From Amblyomma americanum (Eukaryota; Arthropoda; Arachnida; Ixodida; Ixodidae), in assembly GCF_052857255.1 (NCBI RefSeq), contig NW_027526486.1, positions 434,001 through 498,000 of the forward strand: DNA of 64,000 bases, written 5' to 3'. The stretch's first letter is position 1; each line of letters opens with the position of its first letter. Positions 9,318 through 21,099 of this stretch are shown here, in pieces. The translations under genes and the position numbers were made by a program. The notes below the pieces were generated by a model. That model searched no databases. It saw only the letters and a list, made by a program, of their open reading frames with translations, and was not told where the DNA came from.

Positions 9318-11783
9318 GTTTTGAGCCGGAATACAAGTTTTCGCGCAGTTCTGAGAGAAAAAGTTTACACCTTTCTCTCGTGTACTCTTCGACCACTAGT
9401 AAAATCGATGCTCGTGAATCTTGCAAGTTTCAATCTAAAACAATGTATCCCATTGTTTTGAGCCGGAATACAAGTTTTCGCGCAGTTCTGAGAGAAAAAG
9501 TTTACACCTTTCTCTCGTCTGCTATTCGACGACTTGTAAAATCGATGCTCGTGAATCTTGCTAGTTTCGACCTAAAACGATGTATCCCTTTGATTTGAGC
9601 CGGAATACAAGTTTTCGCGCAGTTCTGAGAGAAAAAGTTTACACCTTTCTCTCGTGTACTCTTCGACGACATCTAAAATCGATGCTCGTGAATTTTGCTA
9701 GTTTCGATCTAAAACGATATATCCTGTTGTTTTGAGCCGGAATACAAGTTTTCGCGCAGTTCGGAGAGAAAAAGTTTACACCTTTCTCTCGCCTACTATT
9801 CGACGACTTGTAAAATCGATGCTCGTGAATCTTACTAGTTTCGATCTAAAACGACGAATCCCGTTGTTTTGAGCCGGAATACAAGTTTTCGCGCAGTTCT
9901 GAGAGAAAAAGTTTACATCTTTCTCTCGTCTAGTATTCGACGACTTGTAAAATCGATGCTCGTGAATCTTGCTAGTTTCGACCTAAAACGATGTATCCCG
10001 TTGTTTTGAGCCGGAATACACGTTTTCGCGCAGTTCTGAGAGAAAAAGTTTACACCTTTCTCTCGTGTACTCTTCGACGACTTGACAAATCGATGCTCGT
10101 GAATCTTGCTAGTTTCGACCTAAAACGATGTAACCTTTTGTTTTGAGCCGGAATACAAGTTTTCGCGCAGTTCTGAGAGAAAAAGTTTACACCTTTCTCT
10201 CGTCTACTATTCGACGACTTGTAAAATCGATGCTCGTGAATCTTGCTAGTTTCGACCTAAAACGATGTATCCCTTTGTTTTGAGCCGGAATACAAGTTTT
10301 CGCGCAGTTCTGAGAGAAAAAGTTTACACCTTTCTCTCGCGTACTCTTCGACGACTTGTAAAATCGATGCTCGTGAATCATGCTAGTTTCGATCTAAAAC
10401 GATGTATCCCGTTGTTTTGAGCCGGAATACAAGTTTTCGCGCAGTTCTGAGAGAAAAAGTTTACACCTTTCTCTCGTGTTCTCTTCGATGACTTCTAAAA
10501 TCGATGCTCGTGAATCATGCTAGTTTCGATCTAAAACGGTGTATCCCGTTGTTTTGAGCCGGAATACAAGTTTTCGCGCAGTTCTGAGAGAAAAAGTTTA
10601 AACCTTTCTCTCATCTACTCTTCGAAGACTTGTAAAATCGATGCTCGTGAACCTTGCTAGTTTCGATCTAAAACGATGTATCCCGTTGTTTTGAGCCGGA
10701 ATACAAGTTTTCGCGCAGTTCTGAGAGAAAAAGTTTACACCTTTCTCTCGTGTACTCTTCGACGACTTGTAAAATCGATGCTCGTGAATCTTGCTAGTTT
10801 CGATCTAAAACGATGTGTCCCGTTGTTTTGAGTCGGAATAAAAGTTTTCGCGCAGTTCTGAGAGTTAAAGTTTACACCTTTCTCTCGTCTACTCTTCGAA
10901 GACTTGTGAAATCGATTCTCGTGAATCTTGCTAGATTCGATCTAAAGCGATCTATCTCGTTGTTTTGAGCCGGAATACAAGTTTTCGCGACGTTCTGAGA
11001 GAAAAAGTTTACACCTTTCTCTCGTGTACTCTTCGACGACTTGTAAAATCGATGGTCGTGAATCTTGCTAGTTTCGATCTAAAACTATTTATCCCGTTGT
11101 TTTGAGCCGGAATACAAGTTTTCGCGCAGTTCTGAGAGAAAACATTTACACCTTTTTCTCGCGTTCTCTTCGATGACTTGTAAAATCGATGCTCGTGAAT
11201 CATGCTAGTTTCGATCTAAAACGGTGTATCCCGTTGTTTTGAGCCGGAATACAAGTTTTCGCGCAGTTCTGAGAGAAAAAGTTTACACCTTTCTCTCATC
11301 TACTCTTCGAAGACTTGTAAAATCGATGCTCGTGAATCTTGCTAGTTTCGATCTAAAACGATGTATCCCGTTGTTTTGAGCCGGAATACAAGTTTTCGCG
11401 CAGTTCGGAGAGAAAAAGTTTACACCTTTCTCTAGTCTACTATTCGAAGACTTGTAAAATCGATGCTCGTGAATCTTGCTAGTTTCGATCTAAAACGATG
11501 TATCCCGTTGTTTTGAGCCGGAATACACGTTTTCGCGCAGTTCTGAGAGAAAAAGTTTACACCTTTCTCTCGTGTACTCTTCGACGACTTGACAAATCGA
11601 TGCTCGTGAATCTTGCTAGTTTCGACCTAAAACGATGTATCCTTTTGTTTTGAGCCGGAATACAAGTTTTCGCGCAGTTCTGAGAGAAAAAGTTTACACA
11701 TTTCTCTCGTGTACTCTTCGACGACTTGACAAATCGATGCTCGTGAATCTTGCTAGTTTCGACCTAAAACGATGTAACCTTTT
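9318..11783. repeat. 18-mer higher-order repeat, copy 2 (2466 bp)
   Basis: Second copy of the preceding unit, with no length change. The repeat phase breaks between about 11784 and 11843, where the sequence switches to the CGTCTACTATTCGACG monomer that in copy 2 lies at about 10187. The next segment is therefore shifted by 12 monomers (1644 bp). Confidence 0.85.
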
Positions 11784-13110
11784 GTTTTGAGCCGGAATAC
11801 AAGTTTTCGCGCAGTTCTGAGAGAAAAAGTTTACACCTTTCTCTCGTCTACTATTCGACGACTTGTAAAATCGATGCTCGTGAATCTTGCTAGTTTCGAC
11901 CTAAAACGATGTATCCCTTTGTTTTGAGCCGGAATACAAGTTTTCGCGCAGTTCTGAGAGAAAAAGTTTACACCTTTCTCTCGCGTACTCTTCGATGACT
12001 TGTAAAATCGATGCTCGTGAATCACGCTAGTTTCGATCTAAAACGATGTATCCCGTTGTTTTGAGCCGGAATACAAGTTTTCGCGCAGTTCTGAGAGAAA
12101 AAGTTTACACCTTTCTCTCGTGTTCTCTTCGATGACTTCTAAAATCGATGCTCGTGAATCATGCTAGATTCGATCTAAAACGGTGTATCCCGTTGTTTTG
12201 AGCCGGAATACAAGTTTTCGCGCAGTTCTGAGAGAAAAAGTTTACACCTTTCTCTCATCTACTCTTCGAAGACTTGTAAAATCGATGCTCGTGAATCTTG
12301 CTAGTTTCGATCTAAAACGATATATCCCGTTGTTTTGAGCCGGAATACAAGTTTTCGCGCAGTTCTGAGAGAAAAAGTTTACACCTTTCTCTCGTGTACT
12401 CTTCGACGACTTGTAAAATCGATGCTCGTGAATCTTGCTAGTTTCGATCTAAAACGATGTATCCCGTTGTTTTGAGTCGGAATACAAGTTTTCGCGCAGT
12501 TCTGAGAGTTAAAGTTTACACCTTTCTCTCGTCTACTCTTCGAAGACTTGTGAAATCGATTCTCGTGAATCTTGCTAGATTCGATCTAAAGCGATCTATC
12601 TCGTTGTTTTGAGCCGGAATACAAGTTTTCGCGAGGTTCTGAGAGAAAAAGTTTACACCTTTCTCTCGTGTACTCTTCGACGACTTGTAAAATCGATGCT
12701 CGTGAATCTTGCTAGTTTCGATCTAAAACTATTTATCCCGTTGTTTTGAGCCGGAATACAAGTTTTCGCGCAGTTCTGAGAGAAAACATTTACACCTTTT
12801 TCTCGTGTTCTCTTCGATGACTTGTAAAATCGATGCTCGTGAATCATGCTAGTTTCGATCTAAAACGGTGTATCCCGTTGTTTTGAGCCGGAATACAAGT
12901 TTTCGCGCAGTTCTGAGAGAAAAAGTTTACACCTTTCTCTCATCTACTCTTCGAAGACTTGTAAAATCGATGCTCGTGAATCTTGCTAGTTTCGATCTAA
13001 AACGATGTATCCCGTTGTTTTGAGCCGGAATACAAGTTTTCGCGCAGTTCTGAGAGAAAAAGTTTACACCTTTCTCTCGTGTACTCTTCGACGACTTGTA
13101 AAATCGATGC
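11330..13110. repeat. 13-mer higher-order repeat, copy 1 (1781 bp)
   Basis: Offset 1781 (13 x 137) matches about 11330-13160 to 13111-14941. The unit overlaps the right end of the 18-mer, so it arose across that older junction. Single-base differences include GCTAGATTCG near 12164 against GCTAGTTTCG near 13945, and ATATCCCG near 12321 against GTATCCCG near 14102. No gene. Confidence 0.8.
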
Positions 13111-14891
13111 TCGTGAATCTTGCTAGTTTCGATCTAAAACGATGTATCCCGTTGTTTTGAGCCGGAATACAAGTTTTCGCGCAGTTCGGAGAGAAAAAGT
13201 TTACACCTTTCTCTAGTCTACTATTCGAAGACTTGTAAAATCGATGCTCGTGAATCTTGCTAGTTTCGATCTAAAACGATGTATCCCGTTGTTTTGAGCC
13301 GGAATACACGTTTTCGCGCAGTTCTGAGAGAAAAAGTTTACACCTTTCTCTCGTGTACTCTTCGACGACTTGACAAATCGATGCTCGTGAATCTTGCTAG
13401 TTTCGACCTAAAACGATGTATCCTTTTGTTTTGAGCCGGAATACAAGTTTTCGCGCAGTTCTGAGAGAAAAAGTTTACACATTTCTCTCGTGTACTCTTC
13501 GACGACTTGACAAATCGATGCTCGTGAATCTTGCTAGTTTCGACCTAAAACGATGTAACCTTTTGTTTTGAGCCGGAATACAAGTTTTCGCGCAGTTCTG
13601 AGAGAAAAAGTTTACACCTTTCTCTCGTCTACTATTCGACGACTTGTAAAATCGATGCTCGTGAATCTTGCTAGTTTCGACCTAAAACGATGTATCCCTT
13701 TGTTTTGAGCCGGAATACAAGTTTTCGCGCAGTTCTGAGAGAAAAAGTTTACACCTTTCTCTCGCGTACTCTTCGATGACTTGTAAAATCGATGCTCGTG
13801 AATCACGCTAGTTTCGATCTAAAACGATGTATCCCGTTGTTTTGAGCCGGAATACAAGTTTTCGCGCAGTTCTGAGAGAAAAAGTTTACACCTTTCTCTC
13901 GTGTTCTCTTCGATGACTTCTAAAATCGATGCTCGTGAATCATGCTAGTTTCGATCTAAAACGGTGTATCCCGTTGTTTTGAGCCGGAATACAAGTTTTC
14001 GCGCAGTTCTGAGAGAAAAAGTTTACACCTTTCTCTCATCTACTCTTCGAAGACTTGTAAAATCGATGCTCGTGAATCTTGCTAGTTTCGATCTAAAACG
14101 ATGTATCCCGTTGTTTTGAGCCGGAATACAAGTTTTCGCGCAGTTCTGAGAGAAAAAGTTTACACCTTTCTCTCGTGTACTCTTCGACGACTTGTAAAAT
14201 CGATGCTCGTGAATCTTGCTAGTTTCGATCTAAAACGATGTATCCCGTTGTTTTGAGTCGGAATACAAGTTTTCGCGCAGTTCTGAGAGTTAAAGTTTAC
14301 ACCTTTCTCTCGTCTACTCTTCGAAGACTTGTGAAATCGATTCTCGTGAATCTTGCTAGATTCGATCTAAAGCGATCTATCTCGTTGTTTTGAGCCGGAA
14401 TACAAGTTTTCGCGAGGTTCTGAGAGAAAAAGTTTACACCTTTCTCTCGTGTACTCTTCGACGACTTGTAAAATCGATGCTCGTGAATCTTGCTAGTTTC
14501 GATCTAAAACTATTTATCCCGTTGTTTTGAGCCGGAATACAAGTTTTCGCGCAGTTCTGAGAGAAAACATTTACACCTTTTTCTCGTGTTCTCTTCGATG
14601 ACTTGTAAAATCGATGCTCGTGAATCATGCTAGTTTCGATCTAAAACGGTGTATCCCGTTGTTTTGAGCCGGAATACAAGTTTTCGCGCAGTTCTGAGAG
14701 AAAAAGTTTACACCTTTCTCTCATCTACTCTTCGAAGACTTGTAAAATCGATGCTCGTGAATCTTGCTAGTTTCGATCTAAAACGATGTATCCCGTTGTT
14801 TTGAGCCGGAATACAAGTTTTCGCGCAGTTCTGAGAGAAAAAGTTTACACCTTTCTCTCGTGTACTCTTCGACGACTTGTAAAATCGATGC
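13111..14891. repeat. 13-mer higher-order repeat, copy 2 (1781 bp)
   Basis: Second copy of the preceding unit. The match runs on to about 14941, where GAGTCGG at 14940 replaces GAGCCGG. The a-type monomers at 14255 and 14940 lie five monomers apart, a spacing that recurs at six other places. Confidence 0.8.
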
Positions 14892-16192
14892 TCGTGAATC
14901 TTGCTAGTTTCGATCTAAAACGATGTATCCCGTTGTTTTGAGTCGGAATACAAGTTTTCGCGCAGTTCTGAGAGTTAAAGCTTACACCTTTCTCTCGTCT
15001 ACTCTTCGAAGACTTGTGATATCGATTCTCGTGAATCTTGCTAGATTCGATCTAAAGCGATCTATCTCGTTGTTTTGAGCCGGAATACAAGTTTTCTCGA
15101 GGTTCTGAGAGAAAAAGTTTACACCTTTCTCTCGTGTACTCTTCGACGACTTGTAAAATCGATGCTCATGAATCTTGCTAGTTTCGATCTAAAACTATTT
15201 ATCCCGTTGTTTTGAGCCGGAATACAAGTTTTCGCGCAGTTATGAGAGAAAACATTTACACCTTTTTCTCGTCTACTATTCGACGACTTGTAAATTCGAT
15301 GCTCGTGAATCTTGCTAGTTTCGACCTAAAACGATGTATCCCGTTGTTTTGAGCCGGAATAAAAGTTTTCGCGCAGTTGTGAGAGAAAAAGTTTACACCT
15401 TTCTCTCGTGTACTCTTCGACGACTTGTAAAATCGATGCTCGTGAATCATGCTAGTTTCGATCTAAAACGATGTATCCCGTTGTTTTGAGCCGGAATACA
15501 AGTTTTCGCGCAGTTCTGAGAGAAAAAGTTTACACCTTTCTCTCGTGTACTCTTCGACCGCTAGTAAAATCGATGCTCGTGAATCTTGCAAGTTTCAATC
15601 TAAAACTATGTATCCCATTGTTTTGAGCCGGAATACAAGTTTTCGCGCAGATCTGAGAGAAAAAGTTTACACCTTTCTCTCGTCTGCTATTCGACGACTT
15701 GTAAAATCGATGCTCGTGAATCTTGCTAGTTTCGACCTAAAACGATGTATCCCTTTGTTTTAAGCCGGAATACAAGTTTTCGCGCAGTTCTGAGAGAAAA
15801 AGTTTACACCTTTCTCTCGTGTACTCTTCGACGACATCTAAAATCGATGCTCGTGAATTTTGCTAGTTTCGATCTAAAACGATATATCCTGTTGTTTTGA
15901 GCCGGAATACAAGTTTTCGCGCAGTTCGGAGAGAAAAAGTTTACACCTTTCTCTCGTCTACTATTCGACGACTTGTAAAATCGATGCTCGTGAATCTTAC
16001 TAGTTTCGATCTAAAACGACGAATCCCGTTGTTTTGAGCCGGAATACAAGTTTTCGCGCAGTTCTGAGAGAAAAAGTTTACACCTTTCTCTCGCCTACTA
16101 TTCGACGACTTGTAAAATCGATGCTCGTGAATCTTACTAGTTTCGATCTAAAACGACGAATCCCGTTGTTTTGAGCCGGAATACAAGTTTTC
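14892..16192. repeat. satellite segment joining 13-mer to the long repeat
   Basis: Contains a triplet with private variants GTGATATCG near 15017 and TTTTCTCGAGG near 15094, and the CTTCGACCGCTAG variant near 15552. Positions 13111-16093 are repeated at 17495-20477 (offset 4384, 32 monomers), carrying all these private variants. No gene. Confidence 0.75.
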
Positions 16193-19100
16193 GCGCAGTT
16201 CTGAGAGAAAAAGTTTACACCTTTCTCTCGTGTACTCTTCGACGACTTGACAAATCGATGCTCGTGAATCTTGCTAGTTTCGACCTAAAACGATGTAACC
16301 TTTTGTTTTGAGCCGGAATACAAGTTTTCGCGCAGTTCTGAGAGAAAAAGTTTACACCTTTCTCTCGTCTACTATTCGACGACTTGTAAAATCGATGCTC
16401 GTGAATCTTGATAGTTTCGACCTAAAACGATGTATCCCTTTGTTTTGAGCCGGAATACAAGTTTTCGCGCAGTTCTGAGAGAAAAAGTTTACACCTTTCT
16501 CTCGCGTACTCTTCGACGACTTGTAAAATCGATGCTCGTGAATCATGCTAGTTTCGATCTAAAACGATGTATCCCGTTGTTTTGAGCCGGAATACAAGTT
16601 TTCGCGCAGTTCTGAGAGAAAAAGTTTACACCTTTCTCTCGTGTTCTCTTCGATGACTTCTAAAATCGATGCTCGTGAATCATGCTAGTTTCGATCTAAA
16701 ACGGTGTATCCCGTTGTTTTGAGCCGGAATACAAGTTTTCGCGCAGTTCTGAGAGAAAAAGTTTAAACCTTTCTCTCATCTACTCTTCGAAGACTTGTAA
16801 AATCGATGCTCGTGAATCTTGCTAGTTTCGATCTAAAACGATGTATCCCGTTGTTTTGAGCCGGAATACAAGTTTTCGCGCAGTTCTGAGAGAAAAAGTT
16901 TACACCTTTCTCTCGTGTACTCTTCGACGACTTGTAAAATCGATGCTCGTGAATCTTGCTAGTTTCGATCTAAAACGATGTATCCCGTTGTTTTGAGTCG
17001 GAATACAAGTTTTCGCGCAGTTCTGAGAGTTAAAGTTTACACCTTTCTCTCGTCTACTCTTCGAAGACTTGTGAAATCGATTCTCGTGAATCTTGCTAGA
17101 TTCGATCTAAAGCGATCTATCTCGTTGTTTTGAGCCGGAATACAAGTTTTCGCGACGTTCTGAGAGAAAAAGTTTACACCTTTCTCTCGTGTACTCTTCG
17201 ACGACTTGTAAAATCGATGGTCGTGAATCTTGCTAGTTTCGATCTAAAACTATTTATCCCGTTGTTTTGAGCCGGAATACAAGTTTTCGCGCAGTTCTGA
17301 GAGAAAACATTTACACCTTTTTCTCGTGTTCTCTTCGATGACTTGTAAAATCGATGCTCGTGAATCATGCTAGTTTCGATCTAAAACGGTGTATCCCGTT
17401 GTTTTGAGCCGGAATACAAGTTTTCGCGCAGTTCTGAGAGAAAAAGTTTACACCTTTCTCTCATCTACTCTTCGAAGACTTGTAAAATCGATGCTCGTGA
17501 ATCTTGCTAGTTTCGATCTAAAACGATGTATCCCGTTGTTTTGAGCCGGAATACAAGTTTTCGCGCAGTTCGGAGAGAAAAAGTTTACACCTTTCTCTAG
17601 TCTACTATTCGAAGACTTGTAAAATCGATGCTCGTGAATCTTGCTAGTTTCGATCTAAAACGATGTATCCCGTTGTTTTGAGCCGGAATACACGTTTTCG
17701 CGCAGTTCTGAGAGAAAAAGTTTACACCTTTCTCTCGTGTACTCTTCGACGACTTGACAAATCGATGCTCGTGAATCTTGCTAGTTTCGACCTAAAACGA
17801 TGTATCCTTTTGTTTTGAGCCGGAATACAAGTTTTCGCGCAGTTCTGAGAGAAAAAGTTTACACATTTCTCTCGTGTACTCTTCGACGACTTGACAAATC
17901 GATGCTCGTGAATCTTGCTAGTTTCGACCTAAAACGATGTAACCTTTTGTTTTGAGCCGGAATACAAGTTTTCGCGCAGTTCTGAGAGAAAAAGTTTACA
18001 CCTTTCTCTCGTCTACTATTCGACGACTTGTAAAATCGATGCTCGTGAATCTTGCTAGTTTCGACCTAAAACGATGTATCCCTTTGTTTTGAGCCGGAAT
18101 ACAAGTTTTCGCGCAGTTCTGAGAGAAAAAGTTTACACCTTTCTCTCGCGTACTCTTCGATGACTTGTAAAATCGATGCTCGTGAATCACGCTAGTTTCG
18201 ATCTAAAACGATGTATCCCGTTGTTTTGAGCCGGAATACAAGTTTTCGCGCAGTTCTGAGAGAAAACGTTTACACCTTTCTCTCGTGTTCTCTTCGATGA
18301 CTTCTAAAATCGATGCTCGTGAATCATGCTAGTTTCGATCTAAAACGGTGTATCCCGTTGTTTTGAGCCGGAATACAAGTTTTCGCGCAGTTCTGAGAGA
18401 AAAAGTTTACACCTTTCTCTCATCTACTCTTCGAAGACTTGTAAAATCGATGCTCGTGAATCTTGCTAGTTTCGATCTAAAACGATGTATCCCGTTGTTT
18501 TGAGCCGGAATACAAGTTTTCGCGCAGTTCTGAGAGAAAAAGTTTACACCTTTCTCTCGTGTACTCTTCGACGACTTGTAAAATCGATGCTCGTGAATCT
18601 TGCTAGTTTCGATCTAAAACGATGTATCCCGTTGTTTTGAGTCGGAATACAAGTTTTCGCGCAGTTCTGAGAGTTAAAGTTTACACCTTTCTCTCGTCTA
18701 CTCTTCGAAGACTTGTGAAATCGATTCTCGTGAATCTTGCTAGATTCGATCTAAAGCGATCTATCTCGTTGTTTTGAGCCGGAATACAAGTTTTCGCGAG
18801 GTTCTGAGAGAAAAAGTTTACACCTTTCTCTCGTGTACTCTTCGACGACTTGTAAAATCGATGCTCGTGAATCTTGCTAGTTTCGATCTAAAACTATTTA
18901 TCCCGTTGTTTTGAGCCGGAATACAAGTTTTCGCGCAGTTCTGAGAGAAAACATTTACACCTTTTTCTCGTGTTCTCTTCGATGACTTGTAAAATCGATG
19001 CTCGTGAATCATGCTAGTTTCGATCTAAAACGGTGTATCCCGTTGTTTTGAGCCGGAATACAAGTTTTCGCGCAGTTCTGAGAGAAAAAGTTTACACCTT

Positions 19101-19323
19101 TCTCTCATCTACTCTTCGAAGACTTGTAAAATCGATGCTCGTGAATCTTGCTAGTTTCGATCTAAAACGATGTATCCCGTTGTTTTGAGCCGGAATACAA
19201 GTTTTCGCGCAGTTCTGAGAGAAAAAGTTTACACCTTTCTCTCGTGTACTCTTCGACGACTTGTAAAATCGATGCTCGTGAATCTTGCTAGTTTCGATCT
19301 AAAACGATGTATCCCGTTGTTTT
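16193..19323. repeat. copy of 10028-13158 (offset 45 monomers)
   Basis: Offset 6165 (45 x 137) matches about 10028-13158 to 16193-19323 with a low density of substitutions, for example CTTGATAG near 16408 against CTTGCTAG. The copy includes the sequence spanning the 18-mer/13-mer junction, so it was made after that junction formed. No gene. Confidence 0.75.
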
Positions 19324-20477
19324 GAGTCGGAATACAAGTTTTCGCGCAGTTCTGAGAGTTAAAGCTTACACCTTTCTCTCGTCTACTCTTCGAAGACTTG
19401 TGATATCGATTCTCGTGAATCTTGCTAGATTCGATCTAAAGCGATCTATCTCGTTGTTTTGAGCCGGAATACAAGTTTTCTCGAGGTTCTGAGAGAAAAA
19501 GTTTACACCTTTCTCTCGTGTACTCTTCGACGACTTGTAAAATCGATGCTCATGAATCTTGCTAGTTTCGATCTAAAACTATTTATCCCGTTGTTTTGAG
19601 CCGGAATACAAGTTTTCGCGCAGTTATGAGAGAAAACATTTACACCTTTTTCTCGTCTACTATTCGACGACTTGTAAATTCGATGCTCGTGAATCTTGCT
19701 AGTTTCGACCTAAAACGATGTATCCCGTTGTTTTGAGCCGGAATAAAAGTTTTCGCGCAGTTGTGAGAGAAAAAGTTTACACCTTTCTCTCGTGTACTCT
19801 TCGACGACTTGTAAAATCGATGCTCGTGAATCATGCTAGTTTCGATCTAAAACGATGTATCCCGTTGTTTTGAGCCGGAATACAAGTTTTCGCGCAGTTC
19901 TGAGAGAAAAAGTTTACACCTTTCTCTCGTGTACTCTTCGACCGCTAGTAAAATCGATGCTCGTGAATCTTGCAAGTTTCAATCTAAAACTATGTATCCC
20001 ATTGTTTTGAGCCGGAATACAAGTTTTCGCGCAGATCTGAGAGAAAAAGTTTACACCTTTCTCTCGTCTGCTATTCGACGACTTGTAAAATCGATGCTCG
20101 GGAATCTTGCTAGTTTCGACCTAAAACGATGTATCCCTTTGTTTTAAGCCGGAATACAAGTTTTCGCGCAGTTCTGAGAGAAAAAGTTTACACCTTTCTC
20201 TCGTGTACTCTTCGACGACATCTAAAATCGATGCTCGTGAATTTTGCTAGTTTCGATCTAAAACGATATATCCTGTTGTTTTGAGCCGGAATACAAGTTT
20301 TCGCGCAGTTCGGAGAGAAAAAGTTTACACCTTTCTCTCGTCTACTATTCGACGACTTGTAAAATCGATGCTCGTGAATCTTACTAGTTTCGATCTAAAA
20401 CGACGAATCCCGTTGTTTTGAGCCGGAATACAAGTTTTCGCGCAGTTCTGAGAGAAAAAGTTTACACCTTTCTCTCG
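17495..20477. repeat. copy of 13111-16093 (offset 32 monomers)
   Basis: Offset 4384 (32 x 137). Private variants of 14.9-15.8 kb reappear near 19401 (GTGATATCG), 19478 (TTTTCTCGAGG) and 19936 (CTTCGACCGCTAG). One difference is GCTCGGGAATC near 20097 against GCTCGTGAATC near 15713. The segment overlaps the 45-monomer copy because the 13-mer is itself duplicated. No gene. Confidence 0.8.
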
Positions 20478-21099
20478 TCTAGTATTCGACGACTTGTAAA
20501 ATCGATGCTCGTGAATCTTGCTAGTTTCGACCTAAAACGATGTATCCCGTTGTTTTGAGCCGGAATACACGTTTTCGCGCAGTTCTGAGAGAAAAAGTTT
20601 ACACCTTTCTCTCGTGTACTCTTCGACGACTTGACAAATCGATGCTCGTGAAGCTTGCTAGTTTCGACCTAAAACGATGTATCCTTTTGTTTTGAGCCGG
20701 AATACAAGTTTTCGCGCAGTTCTGAGAGAAAAAGTTTACACCTTTCTCTCGTCTACTATTCGACGACTTGTAAAATCTATGCTCGTGAATCTTGCTAGTT
20801 TCGACCTAAAACGATGTATCCCTTTGTTTTGAGCCGGAATACAAGTTTTCGCGCAGTTCTGAGAGAAAAAGTTTACACCTTTCTCTCGCGTACTCTTCGA
20901 CGACTTGTAAAATCGATGCTCGTGAATCATGCTAGTTTCGATCTAAAACGATGTATCCCGTTGTTTTGAGCCAGAATACAAGTTTTCGCGCAGTTCTGAG
21001 AGAAAAAGTTTACACCTTTCTCTCGTGTTCTCTTCGATGACTTCTAAAATCGATGCTCGTGAATCATGCTAGTTTCGATCTAAAACGGTGTATCCCGTT
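20478..21099. repeat. satellite segment matching 22.5-23.15 kb
   Basis: About 4.5 monomers. Offset 2055 (15 x 137) relates about 20390-21100 to 22445-23155. No gene. Confidence 0.7.
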
